Assembly (NCBI RefSeq): GCF_009725165.1 | Contig: NZ_WNZW01000013.1 | Location: 52,156-116,155 of the forward strand | Length of the DNA stretch: 64,000 nt | Reading direction: 5' to 3' | Source of the DNA: Paenibacillus woosongensis | GTDB lineage: Bacteria; Bacillota; Bacilli; Paenibacillales; Paenibacillaceae | Shown: positions 16,535 through 25,587 of the stretch, piece after piece | Numbering within the stretch: position 1 is the first letter of the stretch | How the letters are laid out: each line of letters begins with the position of its first letter | The notes under the pieces: model-generated | The model's database searches: none | Told to the model about the DNA's origin: nothing | The model's input: the letters and a program-made list of their open reading frames with translations, nothing else | Translations under genes and position numbers: made by a program

Positions 16535-17342
16535 GCTGACAGCCCGGGCTGTAGAAAACCTTTTTGCCGGCAATTTCGGCTTTGACGATTTCGTCCCCGC
16601 AGCGGTAGCATTTTTCCCCTTCCCGGTCATACACCTGGCATAAATCATTGAAACCGCCTGTAAGCTTGTCATCTTTTGTTAACGGAAGCTCCATATAGCC
16701 CCCGGCTTCGGTAGCGTGGATCAGAACGTCGCGAACCGCCTGATATAGCGCAGACAAATCGTCCTCGCTCATATTTTGCAGCTTGGCGGATGGCCGCAAC
16801 CCGGCCGCGTAGGCGATCTCATCGGCATAGCAGTTGCCGATCCCGGCAACGATTTCCTGATTTACGAGCGCGGTCTTCAGGCTGCCCCGTCGCTTGCTGA
16901 AAATCGCTTTGAACTTCCCTTCGTTCATTTTCCGGTCGAGCAGTTCCGGGCCCAAACCCGACAGCAGCTCCTCCGCTTCCTTTGCGGTATGCAAATGCAA
17001 ATAACCTAGTCTAAGGCCGATAAAATACAGCACCATGCCACCTTCGAACGAAATCTCGACTTGCGTGCTGCGGCTAGGCTGGTCCTCCGAACTGCCCAAG
17101 TACAAAAGTCCGCCAAGCATCAAATGAAGCAAGAGACGGCGGCCGTTGTCCAAATGAAACAGCAAATGTTTGCCGCGCCGCTCAATAAATATAACTTGTC
17201 TGCCCAGCAAAGCATTCGTAAAGGCTTCAGGCTCCAGATTTACCGACTTCTCCCGGTGAATTGCGATTCTTGTTATAGGCAAATCCAAAATATGCTTGGA
17301 TAGCTGAATTCGATAATTATCCATTTCCGGCAGTTCCGGCAT
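16524..17342 (-). CDS. Fpg/Nei-family DNA glycosylase with altered zinc finger
   Basis: This 272-residue glycosylase starts MPELPEMDNYR. The start at 17342 is required because Fpg/Nei enzymes use the N-terminal Pro as nucleophile, and AAGGG lies ten bases upstream; the Met two codons earlier is too close to it. Pro, the following Glu and the Lys of RRGKHLLF are present, as is the helix-two-turn-helix (VAGIGNCYADEIAYAAGL). The C-terminal zinc finger reads CYRCG, then FYSPGCQ where the family normally has C-P-x-C, so one of four Cys is replaced by Ser. Substrate (8-oxoguanine or oxidised pyrimidine) cannot be fixed. It is followed by the AP endonuclease gene. Confidence 0.88.
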   Translation of the reverse strand: MPELPEMDNYRIQLSKHILDLPITRIAIHREKSVNLEPEAFTNALLGRQVIFIERRGKHLLFHLDNGRRLLLHLMLGGLLYLGSSEDQPSRSTQVEISFEGGMVLYFIGLRLGYLHLHTAKEAEELLSGLGPELLDRKMNEGKFKAIFSKRRGSLKTALVNQEIVAGIGNCYADEIAYAAGLRPSAKLQNMSEDDLSALYQAVRDVLIHATEAGGYMELPLTKDDKLTGGFNDLCQVYDREGEKCYRCGDEIVKAEIAGKKVFYSPGCQHDR

Positions 17343-17373
17343 TGTCATCTTTCCCTTCTCTATCTCATTAAAC

Positions 17374-18189
17374 CTATCTTGTTGATTCCAGCGAACTGAC
17401 GACCAGAGACTGAACATCGGCCAAGCTGTCGCAAATTTGGTCCGGCCTCACTCCGGTTTTTGCTTGAAGCTCAGACAAATTGCCGCGGGTCGTCACCCCG
17501 GTCAACGCCAGTATGGTGCCGCAGCCCGCATGGGCTCCAGCTGAGATGTCCGTATACATATTATCGCCAATTACCGCGGTCTCATCAGGACGTACGCCCA
17601 AACGGTCCATGGCATGCTTCATCATAATTTCCGACGGTTTCCCAATGGTGACCGGCTGTGCGCCAGAAGCCGCTACGATTGCTGCGGAGATGGTCCCTGC
17701 ACCCGGCATTAGGCCATCCTGACCCGGCAGCAGCAGATCCGGGTTCGTCAGCACATATTTCGCCCCGCCTGCAATCCACCTAGAGGCTTGAGCCAGCTTC
17801 TCATAGGTAAAAGAGCGATCAATGCCCTGCACCACATATTCAGGCTGCTCCGAATCAATGGTCAACCCAGCCAACTTCAACGCTTCGATCAATCCATGCT
17901 CCCCAATCGGCGCTACCCTAGCCCCAGGCTGCAGGCCTGCAATATACTCAGCAGCAGCAACAGCCGACGTGCATACATCCTCCGTCTCGGCGGGTATGCC
18001 CATTTGGCGTAAATGCTCTGCTACGTCAGCGGGCGTACGCGAGGAGTTATTGGTTACGAATAAATAAGGAATTTCATTATACTTCATTGCATTAATTAGT
18101 TGGTCAGCTCCGGGAATCATGCGATTTCCATGATACATCGTGCCGTCCAGATCAATCAGATATGCTCTCCAGTTCGTCAACGCTCCCAC
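17374..18189 (-). CDS. HAD-IIA (NagD/YutF-like) phosphatase
   Basis: The protein has 271 residues with the HAD motifs LIDLDGTMYHG (motif I, nucleophile Asp), FVTNNSSRT (motif II), IGKPSE with its conserved Lys, and VIGDNMYTDISAG (motif IV). The cap between motifs II and III marks subclass IIA, as in NagD and B. subtilis YutF, which act on small phosphorylated sugars or nucleotides. The start overlaps the upstream oxidoreductase by 13 bases. It may detoxify phosphorylated by-products; the substrate is not predictable. Confidence 0.88.
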   Translation of the reverse strand: MGALTNWRAYLIDLDGTMYHGNRMIPGADQLINAMKYNEIPYLFVTNNSSRTPADVAEHLRQMGIPAETEDVCTSAVAAAEYIAGLQPGARVAPIGEHGLIEALKLAGLTIDSEQPEYVVQGIDRSFTYEKLAQASRWIAGGAKYVLTNPDLLLPGQDGLMPGAGTISAAIVAASGAQPVTIGKPSEIMMKHAMDRLGVRPDETAVIGDNMYTDISAGAHAGCGTILALTGVTTRGNLSELQAKTGVRPDQICDSLADVQSLVVSSLESTR

Positions 18190-19262
18190 TCCTTCTTCCG
18201 CACTTGATCAACGTATTTCTCTACGCGAAGCGCGTCGGCAAGCGTAGGCGCCAGCCCTGCAAATTCATCATCTCCGGCAAGTCTCATCATGAAATGATAC
18301 AGCGCGGCAAAATGGGAATCGACGAATACGCCCATCGTGGCCTTAGCGTCAGGGAGAAGTTTTAGGCCTGCAGGCTCAGGCATGTGGGTGAGCGCACCTC
18401 GAAGCAGGTGAACCTGCGGGATAACATCCTTTTCCAAATCCATAACGATGCTTCCTTCGGTACCGACAATCTGAACCGCAAAGGCATCGCTTCCCCATGC
18501 TATGCGCGATACCTCCACCATACCACGGACACCCGTAACCGTCTCAAAATTTATCGCCGCCCAATCATCGACTTGAATAGCCACTTTGCGTTCGTCCCCG
18601 GACTGAGCGGGGCGTTCGCTTACGAAAGTCTCAGTTGTGCCGCCGATCTGCGCCAAATCGCCAAACCAGTGGCAAATGAGATCAAGCGCATGCACTCCAA
18701 TATCAGTAATGGCCCCGCCGCCGGACAGTTCGCTGCTGACCCGCCAGCTGAAAGGGCGTTCCTGATCCAGATAGCCGGAGCGAAGATAAGATATTTTACA
18801 TTGCAGCACCTGGCCGATGCTCTGCTGCCGCAGCAGCTCGGAAGTCCGCTGAACGGCCGGGTGATAGCGGAACATCAGCGCAACCTGTGCCGTTAAATGC
18901 TTGGGATATTGGTCCGCCGCTTGCACGGATTCATAATAATTATCGGCAATCGGCTTCTCGCAGTAAAGTGCTTTGCCCGCAGCGCCAGCCACCCGAATAC
19001 TCTCGGGATGCAGGGCATTTGGAGTACATACGCTGACTGCAGCCACCGATTCCCGGCTAACCGCTTCCTCGATGTCATCCGTTATGTGCGCAAAACCCAT
19101 GGCTAAGGCTTGCTCTGTATGTAAATCCGGTCTCCGTGTCACTAATGTGTCCAGCACCGGCACAAATGGAGTTTTCTTAAGAACTGGCAGTGTCCGCAGC
19201 GCAACGATATGCGTCTTCGCGATTGTACCAAAGCCATGCAGAACAAAAGGAATTTTCTTCAA
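18177..19262 (-). CDS. Gfo/Idh/MocA-family NAD(P)-dependent oxidoreductase
   Basis: The protein has 361 residues. Its N-terminal Rossmann fold begins VLHGFGTIAKTH, with the dinucleotide loop as GFGTIA. CTPNALH and CEKPIA give the conserved Glu-Lys-Pro, and GGGAITDIGVHALDL carries the catalytic Asp-His region. These are the standard landmarks of sugar or inositol dehydrogenases of this family. The start is TTG with GGAGGG six bases upstream. It is the first gene of a tightly overlapping six-gene operon running into DNA repair and RNA modification. The substrate is unknown. Confidence 0.88.
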   Translation of the reverse strand: MKKIPFVLHGFGTIAKTHIVALRTLPVLKKTPFVPVLDTLVTRRPDLHTEQALAMGFAHITDDIEEAVSRESVAAVSVCTPNALHPESIRVAGAAGKALYCEKPIADNYYESVQAADQYPKHLTAQVALMFRYHPAVQRTSELLRQQSIGQVLQCKISYLRSGYLDQERPFSWRVSSELSGGGAITDIGVHALDLICHWFGDLAQIGGTTETFVSERPAQSGDERKVAIQVDDWAAINFETVTGVRGMVEVSRIAWGSDAFAVQIVGTEGSIVMDLEKDVIPQVHLLRGALTHMPEPAGLKLLPDAKATMGVFVDSHFAALYHFMMRLAGDDEFAGLAPTLADALRVEKYVDQVRKKEWER

Positions 19263-19465
19263 TCCGCACCCTCCCGTAATGTTTGCTTCTATTTATTCTA
19301 CATAGAAAAACAAAGCGGAAGCAAATTTCCCGCCTATTTTGTATGCTCATTCCGTAAATTAGAACCGCATCAAGTCGAAAGGGATCGAAGCGGGGGCCTG
19401 CCCTCGCCGTGTCCTTAGCAAACTTTGAAGCGGCCTGTCATTTCCTGCGCTTTCCCGGAAAATAT

Positions 19466-20401
19466 TTATGAGCCTGATGTCCGTTCTATCCCATACAATA
19501 CGTGCTCTCTAGCGATTACGGCTTCCGGGAATATTTCCTGCGCCTCGCGTTCAAGCTGCATGATTTGATCCTCGTATTTATAACGCGAGCTCAGGTGCGT
19601 CAGGAACAAGCGCTTGGCGCCCGCTTCACGGGCCGCTTCCGCGGCCTGGCGGGCCGTGCTGTGAAAATAAGTATGCGCCGTATCCTTCATCTCATGAAGA
19701 AACGTCGACTCGTGAACCAGGACATCCGCATCTCGTGCTAGAGGCAGTATGGCTCCGCATGGACGGGTGTCTCCTAGAATTGTGATGATTCTTCCTTTCT
19801 TCGGTTTGCCCTGTACTTCGGAGGCGTGGAGGATCCGCCCGTCTGGAGCTTCAACGCTCTCGCCGCGCTTTAATTTGCCATAAAGCGGTCCTGGACGGAT
19901 GCCGTAGCTCTCCATTGTGGCAGTGTCGAGCTTGCCGGGCAAATCCTTCTCCATAATGCGATAACCGTAGCTGGCTACCCGGTGCTCCAGCAATGAGGCT
20001 TCTACCCTGAACGAATCATCCTCGAACAGAACTCCTCCGTCATGCTCGACAATATCGAGGCTGTAGCTGATGTGCGACTCGCTCAGCTCCAGGCTGGTAT
20101 GAATATATTGCCTTAGCCCTCGCGGTCCGTAAATCGTCAAAGGATCCTCACCGCCCTGATAAGCGCGGCTGGAGATCAGCCCCGGCAGACCAAATAAATG
20201 GTCCCCATGCAGATGTGTGATGAAGATCTTCTCCAGTTTGCTGAGTTTGAGAGGAGAACGAAGAATTTGATGCTGCGTTCCTTCTCCGCAATCAAACAGC
20301 CAGAAGGACCGGCGCTCTTCAAGCATGCGAAGGGCGACCGATGTCACGTTACGCTCCAAAGATGGAACGCCTGCATTAGTTCCCAAAAAGTAAAGCTCCA
20401 T
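19466..20401 (-). CDS. rnz: Ribonuclease Z (tRNA 3' endonuclease)
   Basis: This metallo-beta-lactamase-fold nuclease cuts tRNA precursors at the 3' side of the discriminator base. The zinc motif THLHGDHLFGLPG is complete, with later ligands in ILGDTRP, VHESTF and LTHLSSRY. The 311-residue length fits the short bacterial form (TrnZ). AAAGGAG precedes the ATG. About 200 bases without an evident gene or hairpin separate it from the oxidoreductase gene downstream. Confidence 0.93.
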   Translation of the reverse strand: MELYFLGTNAGVPSLERNVTSVALRMLEERRSFWLFDCGEGTQHQILRSPLKLSKLEKIFITHLHGDHLFGLPGLISSRAYQGGEDPLTIYGPRGLRQYIHTSLELSESHISYSLDIVEHDGGVLFEDDSFRVEASLLEHRVASYGYRIMEKDLPGKLDTATMESYGIRPGPLYGKLKRGESVEAPDGRILHASEVQGKPKKGRIITILGDTRPCGAILPLARDADVLVHESTFLHEMKDTAHTYFHSTARQAAEAAREAGAKRLFLTHLSSRYKYEDQIMQLEREAQEIFPEAVIAREHVLYGIERTSGS

Positions 20402-20448
20402 TCTTCTCTCTCCTTTGAGCTGTAGGTGTAGTTGCCAATTCTATGGTC

Positions 20449-20475
20449 AAAACCCTCCGGGGTACGGAGGGTTTT
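20449..20475 (-). terminator. Intrinsic terminator of metH
   Basis: AAAACCCTCCG pairs perfectly with CGGAGGGTTTT around a five-base loop and lies 11 bases past the metH stop. The arm symmetry gives T runs on both strands. Confidence 0.85.
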
Positions 20476-20486
20476 GCGAAGTATTA

Positions 20487-23400
20487 CTAGGCTTTGTCGA
20501 CGTTGAAATACTGGGCCTGCGGATGTGCAAATACCATGGCAGATACCGATGCTTCCGGCTCCATCATGAAACCTTCCGTCAGCTCTACTCCGATATCCTC
20601 CGGCTTCATCAGCTGGAATAAAGGACCTTGATATTCGAGGTCAGGGCAAGCCGGATAACCGAACGATACCCGGATACCCTGGTAACGTGCACCGAGACGC
20701 TGCTTCATCGTCATATCCTGCGGATCAGGGAAGCCCCACGTGTCGCGCATCATATGATGAACCCGTTCAGCAAGCCCTTCGGCTACCTCCAGAGCAACGG
20801 ACTGCAGCGCATGAGAGCGGAGGTAATCCCCCTGCTCCTTCAGCTTCTCGGAACGGTCGCGAATGCCTTGCCCGGCGCTAACGACGAGGAAGCCCACATA
20901 ATCCATGATGCCGCTGTCGACGGATTTCAGAAAATCAGACAGACAGAGGTACGGCTCAACGCGCTGACGCGGGAAGTCAAATCTCTGCAGCACCTTCGTA
21001 TGATCCTGCGGATCATAGATGATGATTTCGTTTCCGGACGATTGCGCTGGGAAGAATTGATACATCGCCTGAGCCTGGATGATCCCGTCGGTGACTGCTT
21101 CGTACAGAATTTGATCGACGGTTTCCTTCAGCTGAACCGCTTTGGAATCTTCTTTAGCTAGCAGCTGCTCGACGGAGCCGCGTAATCCCAAATGATGTCC
21201 CAGCAGCATTTGCATATTGATATAAGGAATGATATGGCTTATCGGATAATTGCGCAGGATATGGCGTTCCAGATCCGGCGGTGTGAAAACCGGGACATCG
21301 GTCGAGATGTTGGATCTTTGAACACGCGTCAGCTGCGGCAGTTCCTTGACCGCAACGGCAACGCTGCCCTCAGCTTCCTTCTCGGCCTCCATTTCCAGGC
21401 GCATTTCTTCTCTTTTGACCGGATCCATAAGTTTGTTGGCTAAGTCGAGGCCATCCATCGCGTCCTTGGCGTAAATGACCATGCCGTCATACTCCGGGCG
21501 AATCCGCGTCTTCGTGAATTTCCGGGTCAATGCGGCACCACCAACTAGAATCGGCACCTCGATCCCTGCGTTGCGCAGGTCCTGAGCAGTTAATACCATT
21601 TGCTGAGCGGACTTCACAAGCAATCCGGAAAGGCCGATCGCATCCGGCTTCTCTTCACGATAAGCTTCAATAATACGCTCCGGTGGTACTTTTATACCCA
21701 AATTAATGATTTGGTAACCATTGTTGGACAAAATGATCTCAACCAGATTCTTACCGATATCATGAACGTCTCCCTTTACGGTAGCAAGCAGGATTTTACC
21801 CTTCACCGAGGATTCGTTCTTCTCCATAAACGGTTCCAGGAAAGCGACCGAGGCCTTCATCACCTCAGCGCTTTGCAGCACCTCCGCAACGATCAGCTCG
21901 TTGTTGTTGAACAGACGGCCAACCTCTTCCATCCCCGCCATCAGCGGTCCGTTGATAACCTCCAGCGGGCTGTATTTCTTCAGAGCTTCCTCCAGATCAG
22001 GGATCAACCCTTCCTTGCTGCCTTCCACGACGTAATTGGCAAGCCGCTCTTCCAGCGTCAAATTGTCGGCTTTGGCTTTTTTCTCAACCTTCTTGTCCCG
22101 GAATGCAGCCACAAAGGCTGCTAGCGTCTCGTCGCTCGTGTTGAAAATGAGCTCCTCCGCCAGTTTCCGGTCTTCCTCGGAAATCGAAGCATAACGCTCC
22201 AGCTTCTCCGTATTGACGATCGCATAATCGAGACCGGCTTTCGTACAGTGGTACAGGTAAACGGAGTTGAGCACCTCGCGGCCGGCGTCTGGCAATCCAA
22301 AGGAAATGTTGCTCAGACCAAGAATCGTTTTCGCTCTCGGAAATTTCTCCTTGATCATTCGAATGCCTTCAATCGTCTCCACAGCAGAGCCGATGTATTG
22401 AGGATCTCCCGAGCCTACCGGGAACATATTCGGGTCAAAAATAATATCCTCCGGCTGCATTCCGTATTTATTCACAAGCAAATCGTAGGCGCGCGAAGCA
22501 ACCTCCATCTTCGCTTCACGGGATACGGCCTGTCCACGCTCGTCAATGAGAATACAGACGACAGCCGCGCCATAACGGTGAATAAGCGGAACAATCTGCT
22601 GGAATTTCGTCTCGCCGTCTTCAAGGTTAATAGAGTTAATTATCGCTTTACCTTGGGAATATTTAAGCGCCAGTTCAATAATATGATCATAGGTAGAATC
22701 GATCATGATCGGTGCTTTGATTTTCTTCGTGACCATCGGATAAAAATTCTTAACAGCATAGGCCTCATCGATATCCGTATCCTGCAGGTTAATATCGATA
22801 ACCATTGCGCCGCCCTTCACCTGAGAACGGGCAATTTCCGAAGCCTCATCGAACTTCTCTTCCTTGATCAGTCGCTTGAACTTCCGGGATCCGGAAATAT
22901 TCGTCCGTTCGCCGATCATAATCGGCCGGTTGTCTTCCTCAAGATATACAGCCTCTACTCCGGACACGGCTGCGGGATGCTTGCCGTTCATTTCCCTTGG
23001 AGCATACTGGCTCATCGTCTTCACAAGCGCAGCGATATGATCCGGCGTCGTTCCACAGCAGCCTCCGGCAATATTCAGCCAACCCTGCTCCGCGAAGGCG
23101 CCCATCTTCATCGCCAGCGATTCCGGCGATTCATGGTATTTACCGTTCTCATCCGGCAGCCCTGCGTTCGGATAGCAGCTCACCCCAACACTCGACATAT
23201 CGGATAAAGTTCGGATGTGATCCCGCATGAATTCCGGCCCTGTAGCGCAGTTAAGACCAAAGGAAATCGGCTTCAAATGCTCCAGCGAAACGTAGAACGC
23301 CTCAATGTTCTGTCCGGCCAGCGTCGTGCCCATCGGCTCGATCGTACCTGAAATCATAAGCGGCAGCTTCTTGCCCGCAGCTTCGTAGGCGCGGGAAATA

Positions 23401-23927
23401 CCGATGCTGCCCGCCTTGACGTTCAGCGTATCCTGCGACGTCTCCAGCAGCAGGGCATCCACTCCCGCCTCAACCAGCGCGAGCGCCTGCTCTTCATAGC
23501 TGGCGATCAATTCGTCAAAGGTAACTCCACCAGTAACCGATAACGTCTTCGTCGTCGGACCGAGCGCTCCCACCACGTATCTCGGATGTTCAGGCGTGCT
23601 GTATTTCTCAGCAGCGGCGATCGCCAGACGCGCAGCCGCCAGATTGATTTCGCGGGCTTTGTCTTGTATATCATATTCGGCTAGTACGACGGACGTCGCA
23701 CCGAACGTATTCGTCGATATTAAATCTGCTCCGGCTTCCAAGTACTTCTCGTGAATCCCCTGGATCACGTCAGGACGGGTGAGCACGAGCATTTCATTAC
23801 AGCCGTCCAGCTCTTCGCCTCCGAAATCGGCCGGCGATAAATCCTCCTGCTGAATCATCGTACCCATGGCACCGTCGAGGATCAATATTCGTTCTTTCAT
23901 TCTGGACTCCATGCTAGGCTTACTCAT
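20487..23927 (-). CDS. metH: Cobalamin-dependent methionine synthase
   Basis: This enzyme transfers a methyl group from methyltetrahydrofolate via cobalamin to homocysteine. All four modules are seen in 1,146 residues: the homocysteine domain with zinc cysteines in GLNCATG and GGCCGTTPDH (about 288-295), the pterin-binding domain (IGERTNISGSRKFKRL onward), the B12 cap and Rossmann domain with the His ligand in GDVHDIGKN (about 717-725), and the C-terminal activation domain (GFPDPQD, VSFGYPACPD). The ATG at 23927 follows a G-rich site. No cobalamin or SAM riboswitch was recognised in the 205-base upstream region shared with mtnD. A separate terminator follows. Confidence 0.97.
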   Translation of the reverse strand: MSKPSMESRMKERILILDGAMGTMIQQEDLSPADFGGEELDGCNEMLVLTRPDVIQGIHEKYLEAGADLISTNTFGATSVVLAEYDIQDKAREINLAAARLAIAAAEKYSTPEHPRYVVGALGPTTKTLSVTGGVTFDELIASYEEQALALVEAGVDALLLETSQDTLNVKAGSIGISRAYEAAGKKLPLMISGTIEPMGTTLAGQNIEAFYVSLEHLKPISFGLNCATGPEFMRDHIRTLSDMSSVGVSCYPNAGLPDENGKYHESPESLAMKMGAFAEQGWLNIAGGCCGTTPDHIAALVKTMSQYAPREMNGKHPAAVSGVEAVYLEEDNRPIMIGERTNISGSRKFKRLIKEEKFDEASEIARSQVKGGAMVIDINLQDTDIDEAYAVKNFYPMVTKKIKAPIMIDSTYDHIIELALKYSQGKAIINSINLEDGETKFQQIVPLIHRYGAAVVCILIDERGQAVSREAKMEVASRAYDLLVNKYGMQPEDIIFDPNMFPVGSGDPQYIGSAVETIEGIRMIKEKFPRAKTILGLSNISFGLPDAGREVLNSVYLYHCTKAGLDYAIVNTEKLERYASISEEDRKLAEELIFNTSDETLAAFVAAFRDKKVEKKAKADNLTLEERLANYVVEGSKEGLIPDLEEALKKYSPLEVINGPLMAGMEEVGRLFNNNELIVAEVLQSAEVMKASVAFLEPFMEKNESSVKGKILLATVKGDVHDIGKNLVEIILSNNGYQIINLGIKVPPERIIEAYREEKPDAIGLSGLLVKSAQQMVLTAQDLRNAGIEVPILVGGAALTRKFTKTRIRPEYDGMVIYAKDAMDGLDLANKLMDPVKREEMRLEMEAEKEAEGSVAVAVKELPQLTRVQRSNISTDVPVFTPPDLERHILRNYPISHIIPYINMQMLLGHHLGLRGSVEQLLAKEDSKAVQLKETVDQILYEAVTDGIIQAQAMYQFFPAQSSGNEIIIYDPQDHTKVLQRFDFPRQRVEPYLCLSDFLKSVDSGIMDYVGFLVVSAGQGIRDRSEKLKEQGDYLRSHALQSVALEVAEGLAERVHHMMRDTWGFPDPQDMTMKQRLGARYQGIRVSFGYPACPDLEYQGPLFQLMKPEDIGVELTEGFMMEPEASVSAMVFAHPQAQYFNVDKA

Positions 23928-24069
23928 GATCTAAATCCCCCCCACAAAACATTAACATTTAGTTTAACAGAACAAAGCGCTAAAGAAAAGGTGCTAACCA
24001 ATTTACTTGAGTCTGCAAACCCTTTTACGGACTAAGTTCAAGCAGCTCGGACCCAACTGAATTTAAGTG

Positions 24070-24099
24070 TCGACAACCCGGGGACGTATCGGATATAAT
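24070..24099 (+). promoter_or_regulatory. Predicted SigA-type promoter of mtnD
   Basis: TCGACA and TATAAT are separated by 18 bases. The -10 is a perfect match, and it lies about 33 bases before the mtnD start. Confidence 0.65.
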
Positions 24100-24132
24100 T
24101 CAATCATATCCATAAGAAAGCGGGGTAATCCT

Positions 24133-24675
24133 ATGGCGGAAATCAGAATAAGAAACACGAACGAAATTATTTCCGGAGACAATAATGTTCGGGAATTCCT
24201 AAATCAATATGAAGTAATTTATGAGCACTGGGATGTGAGCAAGCTGCCTGACGGGCTCCAAAACAATTTCAACTTGTCTGACGAACAAAAAAGCGAAATT
24301 CTGAACACCTTTGATGCAGAAATTCAAGACCTGGTCGCACGCCGCGGTTACCGGACATGGGATGTCATCACACTCAGCGAAGCGACACCGAACATTGAGG
24401 AACTGCTCGCCAAATTCGAGCAGGTTCACACGCACACAGAAGATGAAATTCGCGTCATTGTTGCCGGCGCAGGAACATTTATCATTAAAGGCGATGAAGA
24501 TACAGGTTATTTCGACGTGAACCTCGTGCCTGGAGATCTTATCTCCGTACCGGAGAATACAGCCCATTTCTTCACCTTAACAGACGAACGCAAGGTCGTG
24601 GCTGTCCGCCTCTTCGTCGAAGAGAATGGCTGGATCGCTCACCCTTATGATGATCCTACATTCAAAAAGGCATAA
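24133..24675 (+). CDS. mtnD: Acireductone dioxygenase of methionine salvage
   Basis: This 180-residue cupin converts acireductone to the keto-acid precursor of methionine. The metal ligands are visible as HTHTEDE in VHTHTEDEIRVI and the distal His in ENTAHFFTL. The start at 24133 (MAEIRIRN) is chosen from the family N-terminus and the preceding GCGGGG; a longer frame would begin upstream of the promoter -10. It is divergent from metH, so both ends of methionine regeneration share one intergenic region. No other mtn genes are present in the window. Confidence 0.92.
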   Translation: MAEIRIRNTNEIISGDNNVREFLNQYEVIYEHWDVSKLPDGLQNNFNLSDEQKSEILNTFDAEIQDLVARRGYRTWDVITLSEATPNIEELLAKFEQVHTHTEDEIRVIVAGAGTFIIKGDEDTGYFDVNLVPGDLISVPENTAHFFTLTDERKVVAVRLFVEENGWIAHPYDDPTFKKA

Positions 24676-24694
24676 GCCCAATTCTCATGAGTGC

Positions 24695-24742
24695 AAAAAA
24701 AGCTGCTTTCGATACCCTATGGGACACCGGAAGCAGCTTTTG
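24695..24742. terminator. Bidirectional terminator between mtnD and the HAD gene
   Basis: AAAAAGCTGCTTTCG pairs with CGGAAGCAGCTTTT. The convergent genes end at 24675 and 24761, and both strands have a T run after the stem. Confidence 0.85.
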
Positions 24743-24760
24743 CTTATTATTTAAAAATGA

Positions 24761-25552
24761 CTAATTCGCAGCAATAATATCATGAAGCTCGGATAAGTGC
24801 TTAATCTCATAAGTCGGAACGATTTGTTCGTCACGCGTATGGCCTACACGGTTAATCCATACTGCAGTCATGCCTACGCCAAGCGAACCAATAATGTCTG
24901 TAGTCAGCTTGTCCCCGACCATGATGGCCTCGTTCGCTTCAACTCCTAGCCGCTCCAGGGCATGCCGGAATATGGTAGAATCCGGTTTTCCCTTGCCGAA
25001 TGCACCGGAAATAATAATTTCGTCAAAAAATGGCGCAAGCTCCGGAACCCCATCCAGCTTCTCCTGCTGCAGTGCCGGACAGCCATTGGTCAATAGAAGC
25101 AGCTTGACTTTGCCTTTCAGCTCCTTCAAGACCTGGAACGTCTCCTCGTACACATGCGGACGGGAACGTCTTTCCTTGCCGAACTGCTCGGCAAGCTCCG
25201 CAGCTAGCTCCTCGTTGTCTACGCCTAAAGCAAGCAAGCCGCGGCGCCAGGATTCCTTACGATACACAGGAGCCAGCTGCTCCAGCTTGCGGAATTCAGG
25301 CTGCTCTCCCGCCGAGAAATGAGCCCATAGCCCCTCAAACGGATTGATCCCAATCATTTTGGTAAACGGAAAAGTCTCATACGATTCATACAGGGCTCTA
25401 GCCTCTTTGCGTACGGCCTCCTCCAGCTTCGCCGGATCGGTGCCAGCCGCTCTTTGAGCCTGCAAACAGGTTTCCGAAAAAGCCTCACTTACGCTGCGCT
25501 CGTCCCATAGCAAGGTATCATCTAAATCGAAACAAACTGCTTTGATTGTCAT
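24761..25552 (-). CDS. HAD-family hydrolase (YfnB/YjjG-like)
   Basis: The protein has 263 residues with an alpha-helical C1 cap. HAD motifs are FDLDDTLLWD (motif I), LLLLTNG (motif II), the Lys of GKGKPD (motif III), and MVGDKLTTDIIG (motif IV). This arrangement matches YjjG/YfnB phosphatases, often active on nucleoside monophosphates. No substrate-specific residue can be read. The terminator at 24695-24742 follows. Confidence 0.85.
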   Translation of the reverse strand: MTIKAVCFDLDDTLLWDERSVSEAFSETCLQAQRAAGTDPAKLEEAVRKEARALYESYETFPFTKMIGINPFEGLWAHFSAGEQPEFRKLEQLAPVYRKESWRRGLLALGVDNEELAAELAEQFGKERRSRPHVYEETFQVLKELKGKVKLLLLTNGCPALQQEKLDGVPELAPFFDEIIISGAFGKGKPDSTIFRHALERLGVEANEAIMVGDKLTTDIIGSLGVGMTAVWINRVGHTRDEQIVPTYEIKHLSELHDIIAAN

Positions 25553-25587
25553 TCGCTCTCTTATCCTCTCTTCTCCCGATAAATTGT

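Noticed and set aside
22248..23207. A 319-codon plus-strand frame opposite metH
   Set aside because: It lies entirely inside metH and shows the His/Arg/Leu bias of a reverse-complement frame.
23980..24000. AAGGTGCTAACC on the plus strand as part of a SAM riboswitch for mtnD
   Set aside because: The other conserved S-box segments are absent, and the motif lies upstream of the predicted mtnD promoter, so it would not be transcribed.
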